A DNA stretch of 64,000 nucleotides from Ancistrus triradiatus (taxonomy: Eukaryota > Chordata > Actinopteri > Siluriformes > Loricariidae), in contig JAJAGP010000886.1 of NCBI GenBank assembly GCA_025084515.1, positions 1-64,000 on the forward strand, given 5' to 3'. Made by a program: the position numbers and the translations under genes. Positions 1 through 11,246 of the stretch are shown piece by piece. The notes under the pieces are model-generated. The model ran no database searches, was not told the DNA's origin, and was given only the letters and a program-made list of their open reading frames with translations. Every line of letters begins with the position of its first letter. Position 1 is the stretch's first letter.

Positions 1-1
1 C

Positions 2-499
2 CCACAGGTTTATTATCATCGTTTGCGTCAAGCCTATTTTGGCTTCAGCAATCAACCTGGCATGGAGGAGGATTTGAACTTCAAATCATTGTTTGTCCAA
101 AACCTCCACCCTACTACCAGTTACTATCTAGGTGTCTCAGCTTGCCCACGCACGTTAAACAGAAGAGAATTGCGTGACTTAGCAATAAAGGGATTTGTTA
201 AATATCAGCAAACTGCCCATAAGCAGGTAGACCCTCCTAGCGTGCTAAGTATTGATACCACCTTTTTACCTTTAAAACAAAAAGGAACCCGTCCAGCACA
301 GGACTCCAATCAAGCCCAGGGCTTGAACAAGGGACCAGGAATCTCTCGGTCCCCACAAAACCATAGGCGACGCAGGTATCCCAAACAACAGTGGTCAGAG
401 CGTAATCAAGACTTCGGACACCGGTCAGCATTTCCTAAGGTATCGCCACAATCTGTCTCCTCCCGATCAAAGCAAAGTTGGACATGCCTCATGGTCTAA
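2..499 (+). pseudogene. Gag-like remnant of an endogenous-retrovirus-like element
   Basis: An open frame of at least 158 codons runs in from the left edge and stops at 499. The N-terminal half is mixed hydrophobic/charged; the C-terminal half is basic, Gln/Ser/Pro rich and contains an Arg run (RRRRYPKQQ), as in the nucleic-acid-binding tail of Gag proteins. No CCHC zinc knuckle is visible. It lies upstream of a reverse-transcriptase-like segment, a polypurine tract and a long LTR in the same orientation, and this context is the main reason for the Gag call. The family is uncertain: retrovirus-like is preferred over Ty3-like because of the pol and membrane segments downstream. The 5' end lies outside the window. 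Confidence 0.45.
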
Positions 500-1092
500 T
501 CGTCCCTGGGGTAACCCAAGACGACCTTTTATTCCTCAGTACACTACTGAGAACAGGGTTAGAACCAACCCGAGCCAAGAAAAAGGCTACAGCAAAAAGA
601 GTAGGGCAGAAAACAAAACTAAAATGGTCAAAATCAGTCAGGAAGACTTAGCAGCCCTTAAAAGAATAGTAGATAAGCTGTGCCAAATTGATAGCCAGGA
701 AGCAGATCTGTCCTCTCTCACCTCTGATCCCCCTAAATCACCTGTCAAGCCTTTGTTAAGCCATGTTGAGACAGAGTAGGATTGCTCCTCCTGGTCTGAT
801 GGGAATAAACCTGCAGTACCAAGTCCCATACAGACTCCTGTCATACAGGTGGAAATACCTGATCAGCCACCACAGGGGGTGAGAAACTAATTCCCAGTAG
901 TACTGTGTTAGTAGTCCAGTCAGACCCCAAGGGAAACAATCTTCAGGAGGATTTACCAGCCAAGTCGTCTGACTTTCCATCAGAGCCCTCCTGGCCCCCG
1001 GGTAAGCCACTGGAACAACGAGATGCCTTTATGTGTTCTCTGACCATACCTGAAACAACTTCGGCATCAACAAAAATCGATTCGGGGGGTCA
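500..1092 (+). pseudogene. Gag-pol linker remnant with stops
   Basis: No continuous frame crosses this stretch. Short open pieces are Pro/Ser/Glu rich in translation, for example around 905-1096. No protease active-site triad (DTG/DSG) could be read. It is best explained as decayed sequence between the gag-like and pol-like parts of the same element. Confidence 0.35.
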
Positions 1093-1443
1093 ATGACCGT
1101 AACGCCTGAACTAAATAGGAAACCGAAACCTGAACTTGAACCTCAAATTGAGTTAGTACCAAACGAAACTGACACCCTACAAAGTAATCAAGAGCGTGAG
1201 AAACTCAGGGAGATCCTTATCAACGATCGCAACTCACTCACTCAAAATTCCTTAGACTTTGGACTAACCACACGTCCCGCTTATGTGCGTCCGTACAAAA
1301 TTCCGTTAGCATCGTACGAGTCAGTGCAGGAAATCAATGACAATCGTTCGGAAAAGGGTTTGAAAAAGGGCATCATCCGACCCTGTAATAGCACCTGCCC
1401 TGCTCCAATCTGGCCAGTGATAAAGCCAAATGACGAGTGGTGA
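1093..1443 (+). pseudogene. Pol (reverse transcriptase N-terminus) remnant
   Basis: This 116-codon open stretch contains the segment that opens retroviral and LTR-element reverse transcriptases: a Pro/Tyr-rich entry (AYVRPYKIPLASYESVQEI), then GIIRPCNSTCPAPIWPV followed by IKPNDEW. The next expected block, the first catalytic Asp region, is absent: the frame stops at 1441 and the following sequence is unrelated to RT. The rest of pol (RT palm, RNase H, integrase) appears to have been deleted in one step. This is a dead viral-type copy. Confidence 0.6.
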
Positions 1444-1446
1444 TTA

Positions 1447-1698
1447 ATGATTGACTACCTTTACCCTAGTGAGGGGTGCCCCAAACAACCTCCATTGCTA
1501 GGGGACCCCCTCCTCATGAAGTTTGGATTACAATCCTACCCATTACCAACACGTGCTAATTACTGGTCGGTTGCTGGTACCTTTTTGGCAATTAGTATTG
1601 GTCTATATCTCATAACCTGCAGAGCTACATACCTGTACATCAAACACAACCGAGTGTTGCAAGGCAAGACACCTGTCTGTTCAGACCGATACCAATAA
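1447..1698 (+). pseudogene. Possible env transmembrane tail remnant
   Basis: An 83-codon frame starts just after the pol break. Its middle holds one strong hydrophobic helix (VAGTFLAISIGLYLITC, about residues 41-57) followed by a short basic tail. This is the layout of the membrane anchor and cytoplasmic tail of a retroviral transmembrane subunit. Its place just upstream of the polypurine tract and LTR agrees with an env 3' end. There is no family-specific motif, so the call rests on topology and position. Confidence 0.35.
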
Positions 1699-1944
1699 TG
1701 TTCAAGAAGCCCTAAAGAGGGTTTTTAACCATCTCTCTAGAAGTAAAAGAATAACCTTCTATGTGATGCTATGCCACACTCACCTAGGTCAAATTTAGAC
1801 TCCACATCCACATTACATTCTTTCTCGAATCATCAGGGGGGACCCAGATTAAGACATAAAAGTGGTATTGCTTGCTGTCACCTGTCATCCACAGCTATCA
1901 TCGCCTGAAGATGGATGAAGTCTGCTGTAGCACCAACTTCATCC

Positions 1945-1955
1945 ACAGGGGGGAA
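1945..1955 (+). other. Polypurine tract
   Basis: A purine run (acaggggggaa) directly precedes the TGTAGC start of the LTR. This is where plus-strand DNA synthesis is primed in LTR elements, and it sets the orientation of the element as plus. Confidence 0.6.
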
Positions 1956-4357
1956 TGTAGCGTGATTGCTGTATCTCCCTCTCTTTACCTTCTTCCCCCA
2001 AGTCATAAACTTTACAACATCTTGGAATGCAAGAAGGCCTAACATCTGGACAGGATCTTACCCCCCACCGTTTGACTCCAACGGTTGACTCTTTTTGAAA
2101 CCAACGGAATTGGACGTCTGTCCAAACAGACATACAAACTTCGACATCTCCAATCATAAACTAAGCCCATGTGCTTATCTTAAGAAGGGGGTTTCAACGG
2201 TCCAGGCCACCAAGCTTTCTCAATTTTCTTCTGACTGTTGCAAAATTAACGACTTTCTTCCACCTAGGTTGCGTTTATGACCTCTCAGCCTGGCGCCAGA
2301 AAGACACCCCTGGATTTATGACACCAAGAACTCAGCTCTTGTCCTAAAAGAGACAACTTTCATAATTGTATTAAACTAATGATGGGAACAGATTATCTTC
2401 ATCGAAACCTTTTAATTACATAACAAATGATATTTGGATCATAAGTCTAGACAAACCAATATGTATTTAGATGATTCATACAAAGAGTGGATCAAGGATA
2501 TTTTGTCATATCCACACATATAATTATATATATTATACATATGTATGTTACTGATCTTTCATGTAATTTTATATCTACTTGGTTAATGTTTTAGTATAAT
2601 GATCATTTTTATACGTCATATGGTCCCGTTATGCTATAATTGGTTAAGGTTACAAATAACAGCTGTTTTTATCCACATGTATCGATCGCTCGTTTAATAT
2701 TGTTCATACTTATAAAGAACAAACATGAAGTTATTTACAATGTACCGTTCCTACATCTTGTATTAATCATATTATTGTTTAGTTAAAGTATAGCGAATGC
2801 CTATGCTGTAGTTAGAATGCTTCAACGATGTTCTAAGTTATCAATTCAAGGTGCTTTTGATCATCTGAACCTTACAACGAAGTCTGCATCTAAACTTGTA
2901 ACTTTGAGGATTTTTGGTTTTTGTGTGATACTTTTAATCACTTTAGATATGTAGGAATATATTTTAATCCAAGTTAGAACATCTGTGGCTCATATGGTGA
3001 AATAAGACACAAACCACATAGAAGGGCTTTACTGTACTGAGGAGTCAGCTTCTCATTGGCTAAGTAAGGGCAACTCCTTATGGCCCGCCTCCCAGCCGCC
3101 TACGAGCCGGAAACATTCAAAGCAACGCGGGCCAGACCGCGTGGGGACCTAGCTTCAAGTCTTGTGTGTTTCTTTGTTCTCTAAGTGTCTTTTTTTTTGT
3201 TCCAGCTTTCTTTTGTCTGCGCTTAAAAGTGTTAAGTTTCTGCATTTTATTTTATTTTAAGTTTCCTGCCTGTACAGCAGTCTTGAGTAGTTCGGTATCG
3301 TTGAACTAGAAGATAGTTAAAAAGACCAACCAGACTCTAAGCTCTACTATTCTCACACAATCCAAGTTTTTTTTCCGAGTTTTTGTTTGAAGCTCCGTGG
3401 TGCTAGAAACGTGCTCGACTCCACCTTTATCTGTGGCCAAGATAGAATCCGAGTCGCACGCCCGCAAGTCGGAGGTCAAGGAACCTGAATCACCAACAGC
3501 TGGGAAAAAGCCAAACCGAGGCGAGGCTCTCAACACATCTGTGGTCCCACGGACCGAAGACACGGACCGGAGGCCCTATAGTCAAGATCTTACAGTCCAC
3601 CAAACAGGAGCATCAGAATCTGAAGATTTTTACTGCTTCCGTTCCATGTGTGACGTCGGACGACAAGCAGAGGCCTGGTTCCGTTCCATCTCCTTCGCGT
3701 GAGCCTCCACAAAGCAATCGGCAAGTACCACTGTTGTGGCTGTTCTGGGTCCCTGATTTATCGTATTTTGCGTTTTTAAGCTAAAACCACGCTTCAACAT
3801 AGACTTATTCATGCCTAAGTAACTTATACCATACTATCCACATTCAACGTAATTAAGGTTACCAGTAACATTGCAACGTTAGTAATTATTGCGCGACCGA
3901 TAAGTTACATAGAGTCATCTTGGTTTCTGATTTTATTACTGTAATATGTACGCTTGCCATTATTCCCTGTTTTCCATACTGTGATATATACATGTTCATC
4001 ATCATTTTATGATTTTAACTCTGTGATGCACTCGTTATTGCATTAGATAATCTGTTGGTATTTCCTTGTTTGTAGTTAATAAACTTGTTTATGAACCTTT
4101 TGAATTTGCCACCTGGTGTGAGAGTTCATTCCATAAGGTCGAGAAATATACTTTGAATTCACTATTCAGACTTAGACTGATCAAGTTTGGTGTTCCCTTT
4201 AACTGGTTCTCCAGATCTACCAGTAAATTATTTATATTTATAATAAACTGATCTGGTGGTGCCCCTTTTTCTTAATTAATTAATACATTTATATAATTTT
4301 AATTAATAAAGTTTAATTAAAATTAATCCAATTAAAGTGTAGTCTTAGTTTGCTACA
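1956..4357 (+). repeat. Long LTR (2.4 kb), 3' LTR of the retrovirus-like element
   Basis: It starts TGTAGC and ends GCTACA, so the two ends are a perfect 6-bp inverted repeat of the TG...CA type. The boundaries are confirmed by a second, inverted and diverged copy at 25086-27837 that begins and ends at the same bases. An LTR of 2.4 kb is unusually long. Short open frames inside it (such as 3397-3702) are not clearly conserved. An AATAAA at about 4243 could serve polyadenylation. The matching 5' LTR would lie left of the window. Confidence 0.75.
3045..3160 (+). promoter_or_regulatory. Candidate LTR promoter (CCAAT box and GC-rich block)
   Basis: A CCAAT-type box (cattggct, about 3054) is followed by a GC-rich, Sp1-like block (cccgcctcccagccgcc, about 3081). 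Both survive in the diverged inverted LTR copy near 26500-26580, although most of the LTR is AT rich. No convincing TATA box lies at the expected distance. The promoter role is inferred. Confidence 0.3.
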
Positions 4358-4550
4358 CTGGTTAGTGTGTTCTTTGTAGCTGTCCTGTGCCTTCTGTTTA
4401 GCACTGTTTGTATAGTAAGTCTTGTATTGCTGGTATTAGCATTGTCTGGTTGTATTGCCTGGTTTGACCTTGTGCACTGTAAATAAACCCTCACACTTGC
4501 AAGTTCGTCAACCTCTGTCTCCCTCCTTGTATAAGCTCATTCTGAGGTAA
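4358..4550 (+). repeat. LTR-like fragment with poly(A) signal
   Basis: An AATAAA at about 4482 is followed by a CT-rich segment that resembles the R-U5 part of Ty3-type LTRs in fish. No start boundary or second LTR was found. It abuts the retrovirus-like LTR directly. The identification is weak. Confidence 0.25.
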
Positions 4551-4814
4551 TTGGATATTCTGGGAGCGGTCAACTCTGCAGTGGTCTATGGACTTGTAGT
4601 CACTGAATCGTGGGTTATCGCACCACCAATGCCCCCAGAGTCCGACACGGCGACGCCCCCAGAGTCCAGCGCGGTGATGCCCTCTCCAGAGTCAGTCATG
4701 GCTGCACCCGCTCCAGAGTCAGTCACGGCTTCGCCCAGCAGTCTTTCACTAGCAGTCGTGTTTACCAAATTTCATGGTTTTTTTTGCCCAGGGGAACCAC
4801 CTAATACCCAGTAA
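4551..4814 (+). pseudogene. Pro-Glu-Ser repeat frame, possible gag fragment
   Basis: An 87-codon open frame whose central part (about 4626-4745) is a short tandem repeat with a unit near 27 bp (9 residues). It encodes variants of PESVTAS/PESVMAAPA. The same repeat length occurs in the gag-like frame at 20.6-21.3 kb. It follows an LTR-like fragment, so a piece of an LTR-element gag is plausible. The frame may also be open simply because of the repeat; no domain is recognised. Confidence 0.25.
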
Positions 4815-4834
4815 CAGTAATACCCAGGAAAAAA

Positions 4835-5060
4835 CTGTACTGTGAAATTTGACAGTAGAACCATGAACTGACCAAATTACCATCAAAATTCATAGTAGAA
4901 CTGTGAAATAATTCATGGTAATTTCATAGTCAACCATGTTTACAGTTGTACTATGAAATTTGACAGTAGAACCATGAAGTGGCCAAATTACCATCAAAAC
5001 TTCATAGTACAACTGTGAACTTCATGGTAAAACTGTGAAAATTAAAATTAAAACTGTCAT
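4835..5060 (+). repeat. Tandem repeat of about 111 bp, two copies
   Basis: A unit beginning tgtactgtgaaatttgac recurs about 111 bp later with few changes. Both contain alternating short motifs and their complements (ttcatagt, accatgaa), so the DNA is rich in small inverted repeats. It may be part of the transposon that begins just downstream. Confidence 0.5.
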
Positions 5061-5110
5061 GCAATTCACAGTTTTAATTTGAATATTTGACTTTCATTGC
5101 AAACATTATG

Positions 5111-6282
5111 AACCCAAAATAGTTCATGTTTTTTTCTGGTGAACTTCATTTAATTTAATAAACATCTATTCCTGCATTTCAGGCTTGGAACACATTCTAA
5201 AAATATATAGGAGATATAAGATATAGGAGCATTTTAGGGCAAGTAATGAGGTAAAAAAAAAAAAAAAAATAATGATGTGATGTCAACAGGTGAGTATAAT
5301 CATGATCTGGCACAAAAGCAGTACCCATGAAATGTGAGTCTTTTAGGAGAAAAGATGGGTAATTTATCAACAAAGTTGTATGAAAATAATTGAACTTAAA
5401 GTTATTACTGGAAATGATTTACATATTTCTTCCTCTACAGTGCATAATACAATTCAAGGAATCTGGAGGAATTTCAGTACATAAAGGCCAAGGGCACAAA
5501 CCTAAACTGAAGTGACGTGATCTCTGATCCCTCAGGCGACACTGCATCAAGAACCATCATCCATCATTCACTAATAGCTGATAGAACCACATGGGCAAGG
5601 GGTTACTTCATCAAATCTTTATCAACCACAACAATACAGAAGTACATTCACCAATGCCACTTAAAATGTTATTGTGCAAAAATGAAGCACTATGTTAACC
5701 ATGTCCAGAAGCGACTTCTCTGGGTTCGGAGGCATCTGGAATGAACCGTCACACAGTGGAAACGTGTGGTCTAAAAGATGAAAGGACCATCCAGACTGTT
5801 ATCAGCAACAAGTCCAAAAGCCAGACTCTGTCATGGTATGGGGTTGGGTCAGTGCCCTTGGCAAGGATTATTTACGTACATTACATTACAACTTATGCTG
5901 CCTTCAAGACAACATCTTTTCCAGCGATGTCCTTGCATTTTTCAACAAGACAAAACCAAATCAGAAAACGTTAGGACTGAAATATGTAAATTGCTTCCAG
6001 TCTTTCTTTGATGAACATTGTTTTTAAACATTTCAATACTTTTCTTACACATTCGTTGATAAACTAGATTCTCTGCTCACCTTTACTCCTCAAAGACTAA
6101 GCCTTTGATAGATACTGCTTTTGTACCAAATCATGGTTATAATCCCCTGTTGACATTACCTATTTGAAATCACATCATTAATTTCCCTCATTACTAACAC
6201 TAAATTTTGGTTGATGTGTATTAACAAATGACATGAAGTTGACCAGAAAAAAAAACATGAACTATCTTGGGTTTATACTGTC
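5111..6282 (+). mobile_element. Degraded Tc1-like DNA transposon with long inverted repeats
   Basis: Bases 5111-5330 and 6107-6282 are inverted copies of each other, broken by small indels (for example tagttcatgtttttttctgg against its complement near 6250). Between them are broken transposase frames. Around 5780-5950 the pieces read SVMVWGW in one frame and MLPSRQHLFQ then CPCIFQQD in another, matching the central DDE region of Tc1-type transposases. At least two frameshifts separate these motifs, and no intact DNA-binding domain remains. Dead copy of about 1.2 kb. Confidence 0.7.
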
Positions 6283-6371
6283 TGCCATAAAATAAATGTC
6301 AAAGGATATGTAAGGAACACTGCATATATATTTTTATTTGCATTTTCCTTAACTTTTTCTGATTTGTGGTT

Positions 6372-6373
<2 letters not shown>

Positions 6374-6413
<40 letters not shown>
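6374..6413 (+). repeat. (AAT)n microsatellite
   Basis: About thirteen AAT units sit directly in front of a SINE-like sequence, a common place for such microsatellites. Confidence 0.9.
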
Positions 6414-6414
<1 letters not shown>

Positions 6415-6540
6415 GGGGCAGAGTGACTCGTGGGTAGCACTGTCGACTCACAGTGAGAAGGTCCTTGGTTCAATCTCAGATGGAGCGATCTGGGTCCTTT
6501 GTGATGGCTGGTTCTACAGCCACACAACAGAATTGAACAG
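6414..6540 (+). repeat. tRNA-derived SINE-like fragment
   Basis: It reads like the widespread teleost repeat with a tRNA-type A box (cgtgggtagcactgtcg) and B box (ggttcaatctc). The downstream body typical of this repeat is cut short. Related fragments occur at 15750-15935 and 17440-17760. Confidence 0.55.
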
Positions 6541-6873
6541 GTAATGTTTCTCCAGTCTTATTATATTCTATTTTTATAATGATATATTTCTTTCTTAGGT
6601 TTATCACATAAACATAAACACAGTTTGTTAGCACTGTTTGTTTGAGTATAAAATGTGTTTATTAGTATTTTTTATACATTACATAGTATTCTAAATGAGG
6701 CGCACACATTTAGTTTACAGTGTTTGTAATTTTCAGTTAGTGTAGTTAATTTTGTTTGTCTTAATGTTTGAGTTACCTTGCCTGCTACTCCAGTTTTCCT
6801 TCCGGATCCTGGCTAAAAGATGTGACAGAGGGTGGCGCCTGGTTAAATGGAGACCTGGAATTGGACTATACAA
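6541..6873. other. No gene seen
   Basis: AT-rich spacer between the SINE fragment and the first L2. No frame, splice pattern or repeat unit recognised. Confidence 0.5.
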
Positions 6874-7837
6874 TCAAGTCAAGTCAAGTCAAGTCAGATC
6901 TATTTATATAGTGCTTTTTACAATGGAGCATTGTCTCAAAGCAACTTTACATGTTTAGATTATCTCCTAATGTCCAAGTCCAATCCCAAATTGAGCAAGC
7001 CTAGGGCGACAATGGCAACGAAAACCTCCCTAAGTGTTATGAGGAATAAACCTTGGGAGGACTAAGACTCAAAATGGGACCCAACCTCCTTTGGCGACGT
7101 AGATGATAAATCTAAGAATGAAACTAAAGTCGTGGAGTCATACTTCAAATAAAATGTGAAATATGCACATCGGCATTAAGTAGTCCGAAACACAGAGTCA
7201 CTCCTGAGTCTAAACAGGAAAGTCATTGGCGGCACTTCAGACCCATATAACTGGAGGAGGGTGAGGGTTACTGCCCTCTGGTGTGGCCTGGGTATGATGG
7301 GGCTGGAGCTTATGACAGAAGCAGCTTGAGTGAAGCTGAAGCGGATGAACATCATGTGTGGGGCAGGAACTGGTACCAGAACACAGATCAGAGAGAAAAC
7401 AGAAAATGCAATCAGTTAATGATTAAGAGCACAGTGTCTATTAACAATCACTGATGCATGCTGTGTAGCATGAGACCCTGGCAGCATTAGCTATAGCAGC
7501 ATAGCTAGAAAGAGGAGAACTGGAAGGTAGCACAGCCAAGAGGGATCACATGAGACATCTGCAACCCCACAGGAGGCAGAAGACAGAAACCCAACATCTC
7601 TGATCACCATAAGACTCTTTGACTATGAACCCCCAGCTCTGCCCATAGTCTAAGGCAAGGATGCACAAGTCAAGATGAAAAGGACTGAAGCCCAGTTTAG
7701 CCAGACCACCCACCCGACACTCCCGGCTAACGGACAAGGCAGGCAGGCCAGACATGACTCCAGACTCTGGCCCTAGAAACCCGAGCCATGCATCCTGGTC
7801 TAAATCTAGTCAAAAGCCTGCATAAATAAGTATGTCT

Positions 7838-8092
7838 TTAGCCTAGACTTAAAATTGTGTTTGAGTCTCGAGTGTCTGAGTCTCGAACACAAGTGTGTAG
7901 TTTATTCCATAGTTGGGGAGCCATGTATGAGAAAGCCTTTCCCCCTGCTGTGACTTTTTTAATTCTAGGAACTAAAAGAAGTCCTGCACCCTGCAAACGA
8001 AGTAGACAAGCTGGATTGTAAAACTTAAAAGTTATAAGAAGTATTTTGTAATCGGAATTTAACTGGTAACCAGTGTAGTGATGATAGAACAA
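7838..8092 (-). pseudogene. L2 ORF2 C-terminal remnant (copy A)
   Basis: A short frame reads LLLVPRIKKVTAGGKAFSYM then APQLWNKL, the conserved C-terminal part of L2 ORF2 downstream of the RT. It is separated from the RT frame by a shift and ends in altered sequence. Confidence 0.65.
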
Positions 8093-8147
8093 GTGATATG
8101 ATCAAATTTTCTAGTTCGAGTTGCATTCTTAACTAATTGAAGTTTAT

Positions 8148-9124
8148 TTATAGATTTACTAGAGCATCTAGTAAGTTATAGTAATCCAACCTTGAGGTCA
8201 TAAACGCATGAACCAGTTTCGTTGCATCATTAAAAGAGAGGATATTTAAAAGTTTAGCAAGATTACGTAATTGAAAGAAAGCAATTCGAGTGATGCTGCT
8301 CATGTGCACATCAAAGGAAAGATCTGAATCAAATGTGACACCTAAGCTTTTTACAGATGGACTGGGCAATACTGAACAGCCATCTTGATTTAGGATAGAT
8401 GTAGCCAACCTATCTCTCACAGCCTTCGGTCCCAGTAATAGAACCACAGTTTTATCTGAGTTAAGTAAGAGAAAATTTAATAACATCCAATTTTTTATTT
8501 CCCTTACAGAGACCTCAATTTTGTTGATTGTAAGGCTGTCATTTGGTTTGGCCGATATGTATAGCTGTGTATCATCTGCATAGTAGTGGAAACTAATACC
8601 ATGTTTACGAATAACTGAGCCTAGTGGCAGCATGTACAGAGAGAATAAAAGTGGGCCAAGCACTGACCCCGAGGCATGCGATACTTCACTTTTGAGAGCT
8701 TAGACCTTAGATTTGTATGAACAAACTGGTCGGTTAAGTAGGATTTAAACCAAGAAAGTGCCAATCCCTTAATACCTACAGTAGTTTCTAGTCTGTTTAG
8801 TAAAACATCATGATCTATAGTGTCAAATGCTGCACTTAAATCTAACAGAACAAGAAAAGAAACACATCCATTATCTGAGAGCATTAACAAATCATTTAGT
8901 ACCCTAATTAATGCTGTTTCAGTACTATGATGGGGCATGAAGCCAGACTGAAATGTTTCATAAATACCATTCCTTTGGAGGTAGCTGCAGAGCTGCTGAT
9001 AGGCGGCTTTTTCTAAGATTTTGGACAGAAACGGTAGATTTGAAATTGGTCTATAATTAGATATCACACAAGGGTCAAGATTGGCTTTTTTAACGGCACA
9101 CAAAGGATTTCGGCACATAACCAA
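8148..9124 (-). pseudogene. L2 reverse transcriptase remnant (copy A)
   Basis: Two overlapping open stretches (8621-9124 and 8148-8663) together cover the RT palm. The first has SNYRPISNLPFLSKILEKA, then LVLLDLSAAFDTIDHD with the first catalytic Asp. The second has LGPLLFSLYMLPLGS, then YYADDTQLY, the catalytic YxDD box. A frameshift near 8640 separates them; the conserved GVPQGSVLG box straddles it and is damaged (read as RMPRGQCL). In its family the enzyme would prime reverse transcription on nicked target DNA. This copy cannot make it. Confidence 0.75.
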
Positions 9125-11246
9125 AGGTAAGGGGTGAATTTAAAATAACCAACAGTGGCTCTATAATACTAGGTATTACTTCTTTGAGTAAACGTGGAAG
9201 TTCTAATAAACATGTTGATGACTTAGACGAGCTGATCAGTGCAGATAGTCCAGTATTAGTAATTGGGGTAAAATATTCTAATCTTGATTTACAGCTAATT
9301 AAAGTCAGATTTATTTATATAGCGCTTTTTACAATGGAGCATTGTCGCAAAGCAACTTTACAAGTTTAGATTATCTCCTAATAACTACGTCCAATCCCAA
9401 ATTGAGCAAACCTAGGGCGACAGTGGCAAGGAAAAACTCCCTAGTTCTAGGAAGAAACCTTGGGAGGACCAAGACTCAAAAAGGGACCCAACCTCCTTGG
9501 GCGGCGTAGATGATAAATCTAAGAGCAAACTAAAGTCATGGAGTCAAAGTTCGAATAGAATGTGAAGTATGCACATCGACATTAAGTGGCCCGGGTATGA
9601 TGATAAATCTAAGAGCGACCTACAGTCATGGAGTCAAGTTTTCGAATAAAATGTGAAGTATCACATCCGACATTAAGTGGCCTTGGCCCCCCCCGGGTTG
9701 ATGATAAATCTAAGAGCGAAACTAAGTCATGGATCATTGTCGAATAAAATGTGAATTATGCACATCGACATTAGTGGCCCGGGTCCTGATGGGGCTGGAG
9801 CGATGACGGAAGCACTTGAGTGGGGAGCTCCATCAGTGAAACATCAGTGTGGGCCGGAACTAATCTGCCGGAACACAGCTCGGAGAGAAAACAGAAAATG
9901 TACTTAGTTTATTGAGTAAGAGCACAGTGGTTTTAATTAAAGTCAATCAACTGATTCACATGTCAATCACTGTGCCAAGTGTAGCATGTACCCCGGCATC
10001 ATTAGGCTATAGCAGCATAGCTAGAAAGCTAGAAAGAGGAGAACTGGTGGGAAACACAGCCAAGAGGGAACCCACATGAAGACATTGGCACCCCACGATC
10101 TCAGAAACAGCAACCCAACGTCTCTGATCATCAAATACTCTTTGACTATGAAACCCCCCCCCAGCTCTGCCCTTATTCAAGGCAAGGATGCCATGAGTCA
10201 AGATCACGAGAACCCCTAACTAGTTTTCACAGACGCCCACATCGACCCTCCCGCTCCCGCAAGCGGACACAAGGCAAGGCCAGGCCAGACATGACTCCAG
10301 ACTCCGGCCCAGCACCAACCACGCCAATGCAACCTGGTCTAAATCTAGTCCAAAAGCCTGCGTAAATAAGTAAGTACCCCCCCTTTAGCTAGACTTAAAC
10401 TTTGGAGGGTGTCCCTGAATCTCGAACGAAGTGGGAATTTATTCCTAGGTTGGGGGGCCATGTATGAGAAAGCCTTTCCCCCTGCTTGTGACTTTTTTTA
10501 AAAGAATTCCTTTCCTGCACCCTGCGAACGAAGTAGACGAGTTTTGGATTGTAAAACTCTAAGAAGGGTCACTCAGAATATGTGGGGCCAGGCCATGTAG
10601 AGCTTTAATAAGTTATAAGAAGTGTTTTGTAAATCAATGCGGAATTTTGACTGGAAACCAGTGGCAGTGATGATAGAACGGATATATGATCAATTTTCTA
10701 GTTTCAGTAGCACTCGGAGGGCTCGTTCTGAACAACTGAATTTATTTCTATATTTGTACTAGAGCATCCGTAAGTAAGGCGTTACAGTAATCCAACCTGA
10801 GCTTTATAAACGACGCATGAACAAGGTTTTTCTGCATCATTAAAAGAGAGGATATTTCTAGTTTAGCGATAGTACGTAATTGAAAGAGCAATTCGAGTGA
10901 TGCGCTAATGGGGTGGCGCACAAAGGATAGATCTGAATCAAATGTTACCCCTAAGTTTTGTTAGCAGACGGACTGGCATACTGGACGCCCTCTAGATTTA
11001 GGATTATGTACCTAAAACCCTGTCCCCTCTCTCACAGCCTTGGGTCCCCCACTAATACACCCTCAAGTTTTTATATCTGAGTTAAGTAAGAGAAATTAAA
11101 TAACATCCAATCTTTTTTTCCTTACACAATCCTCGATTTTGTTTGATTTGTAAGGCTGTCCATTAGTTTTTGCTGATATGTACAGCTGTGTATTCCAATC
11201 TGCAGAGCAGTGGAAATTAGCCATGTTTCGAATAACTGAGTGCTAG

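Larger units (their letters stand above)
6874..9303 (-). mobile_element. L2 LINE copy A, 3' part (outermost of the nest)
   Basis: The minus-strand 3' end is at 6874, with a (TGACT) tail and the L2 terminal segment gcactatataaataga. The copy runs through the reverse-transcriptase region and breaks at 9303. Its next bases reappear at 15357 (cagatgtcttcactagtg), so 9304-15356 is an insertion inside it. The 5' end is truncated near 15418-15475. Bases are clean compared with the neighbouring noisy block. Confidence 0.8.

Noticed and set aside
6273..6527. Poly-Tyr frame on the minus strand
   Set aside because: It is the translation of the AAT microsatellite.
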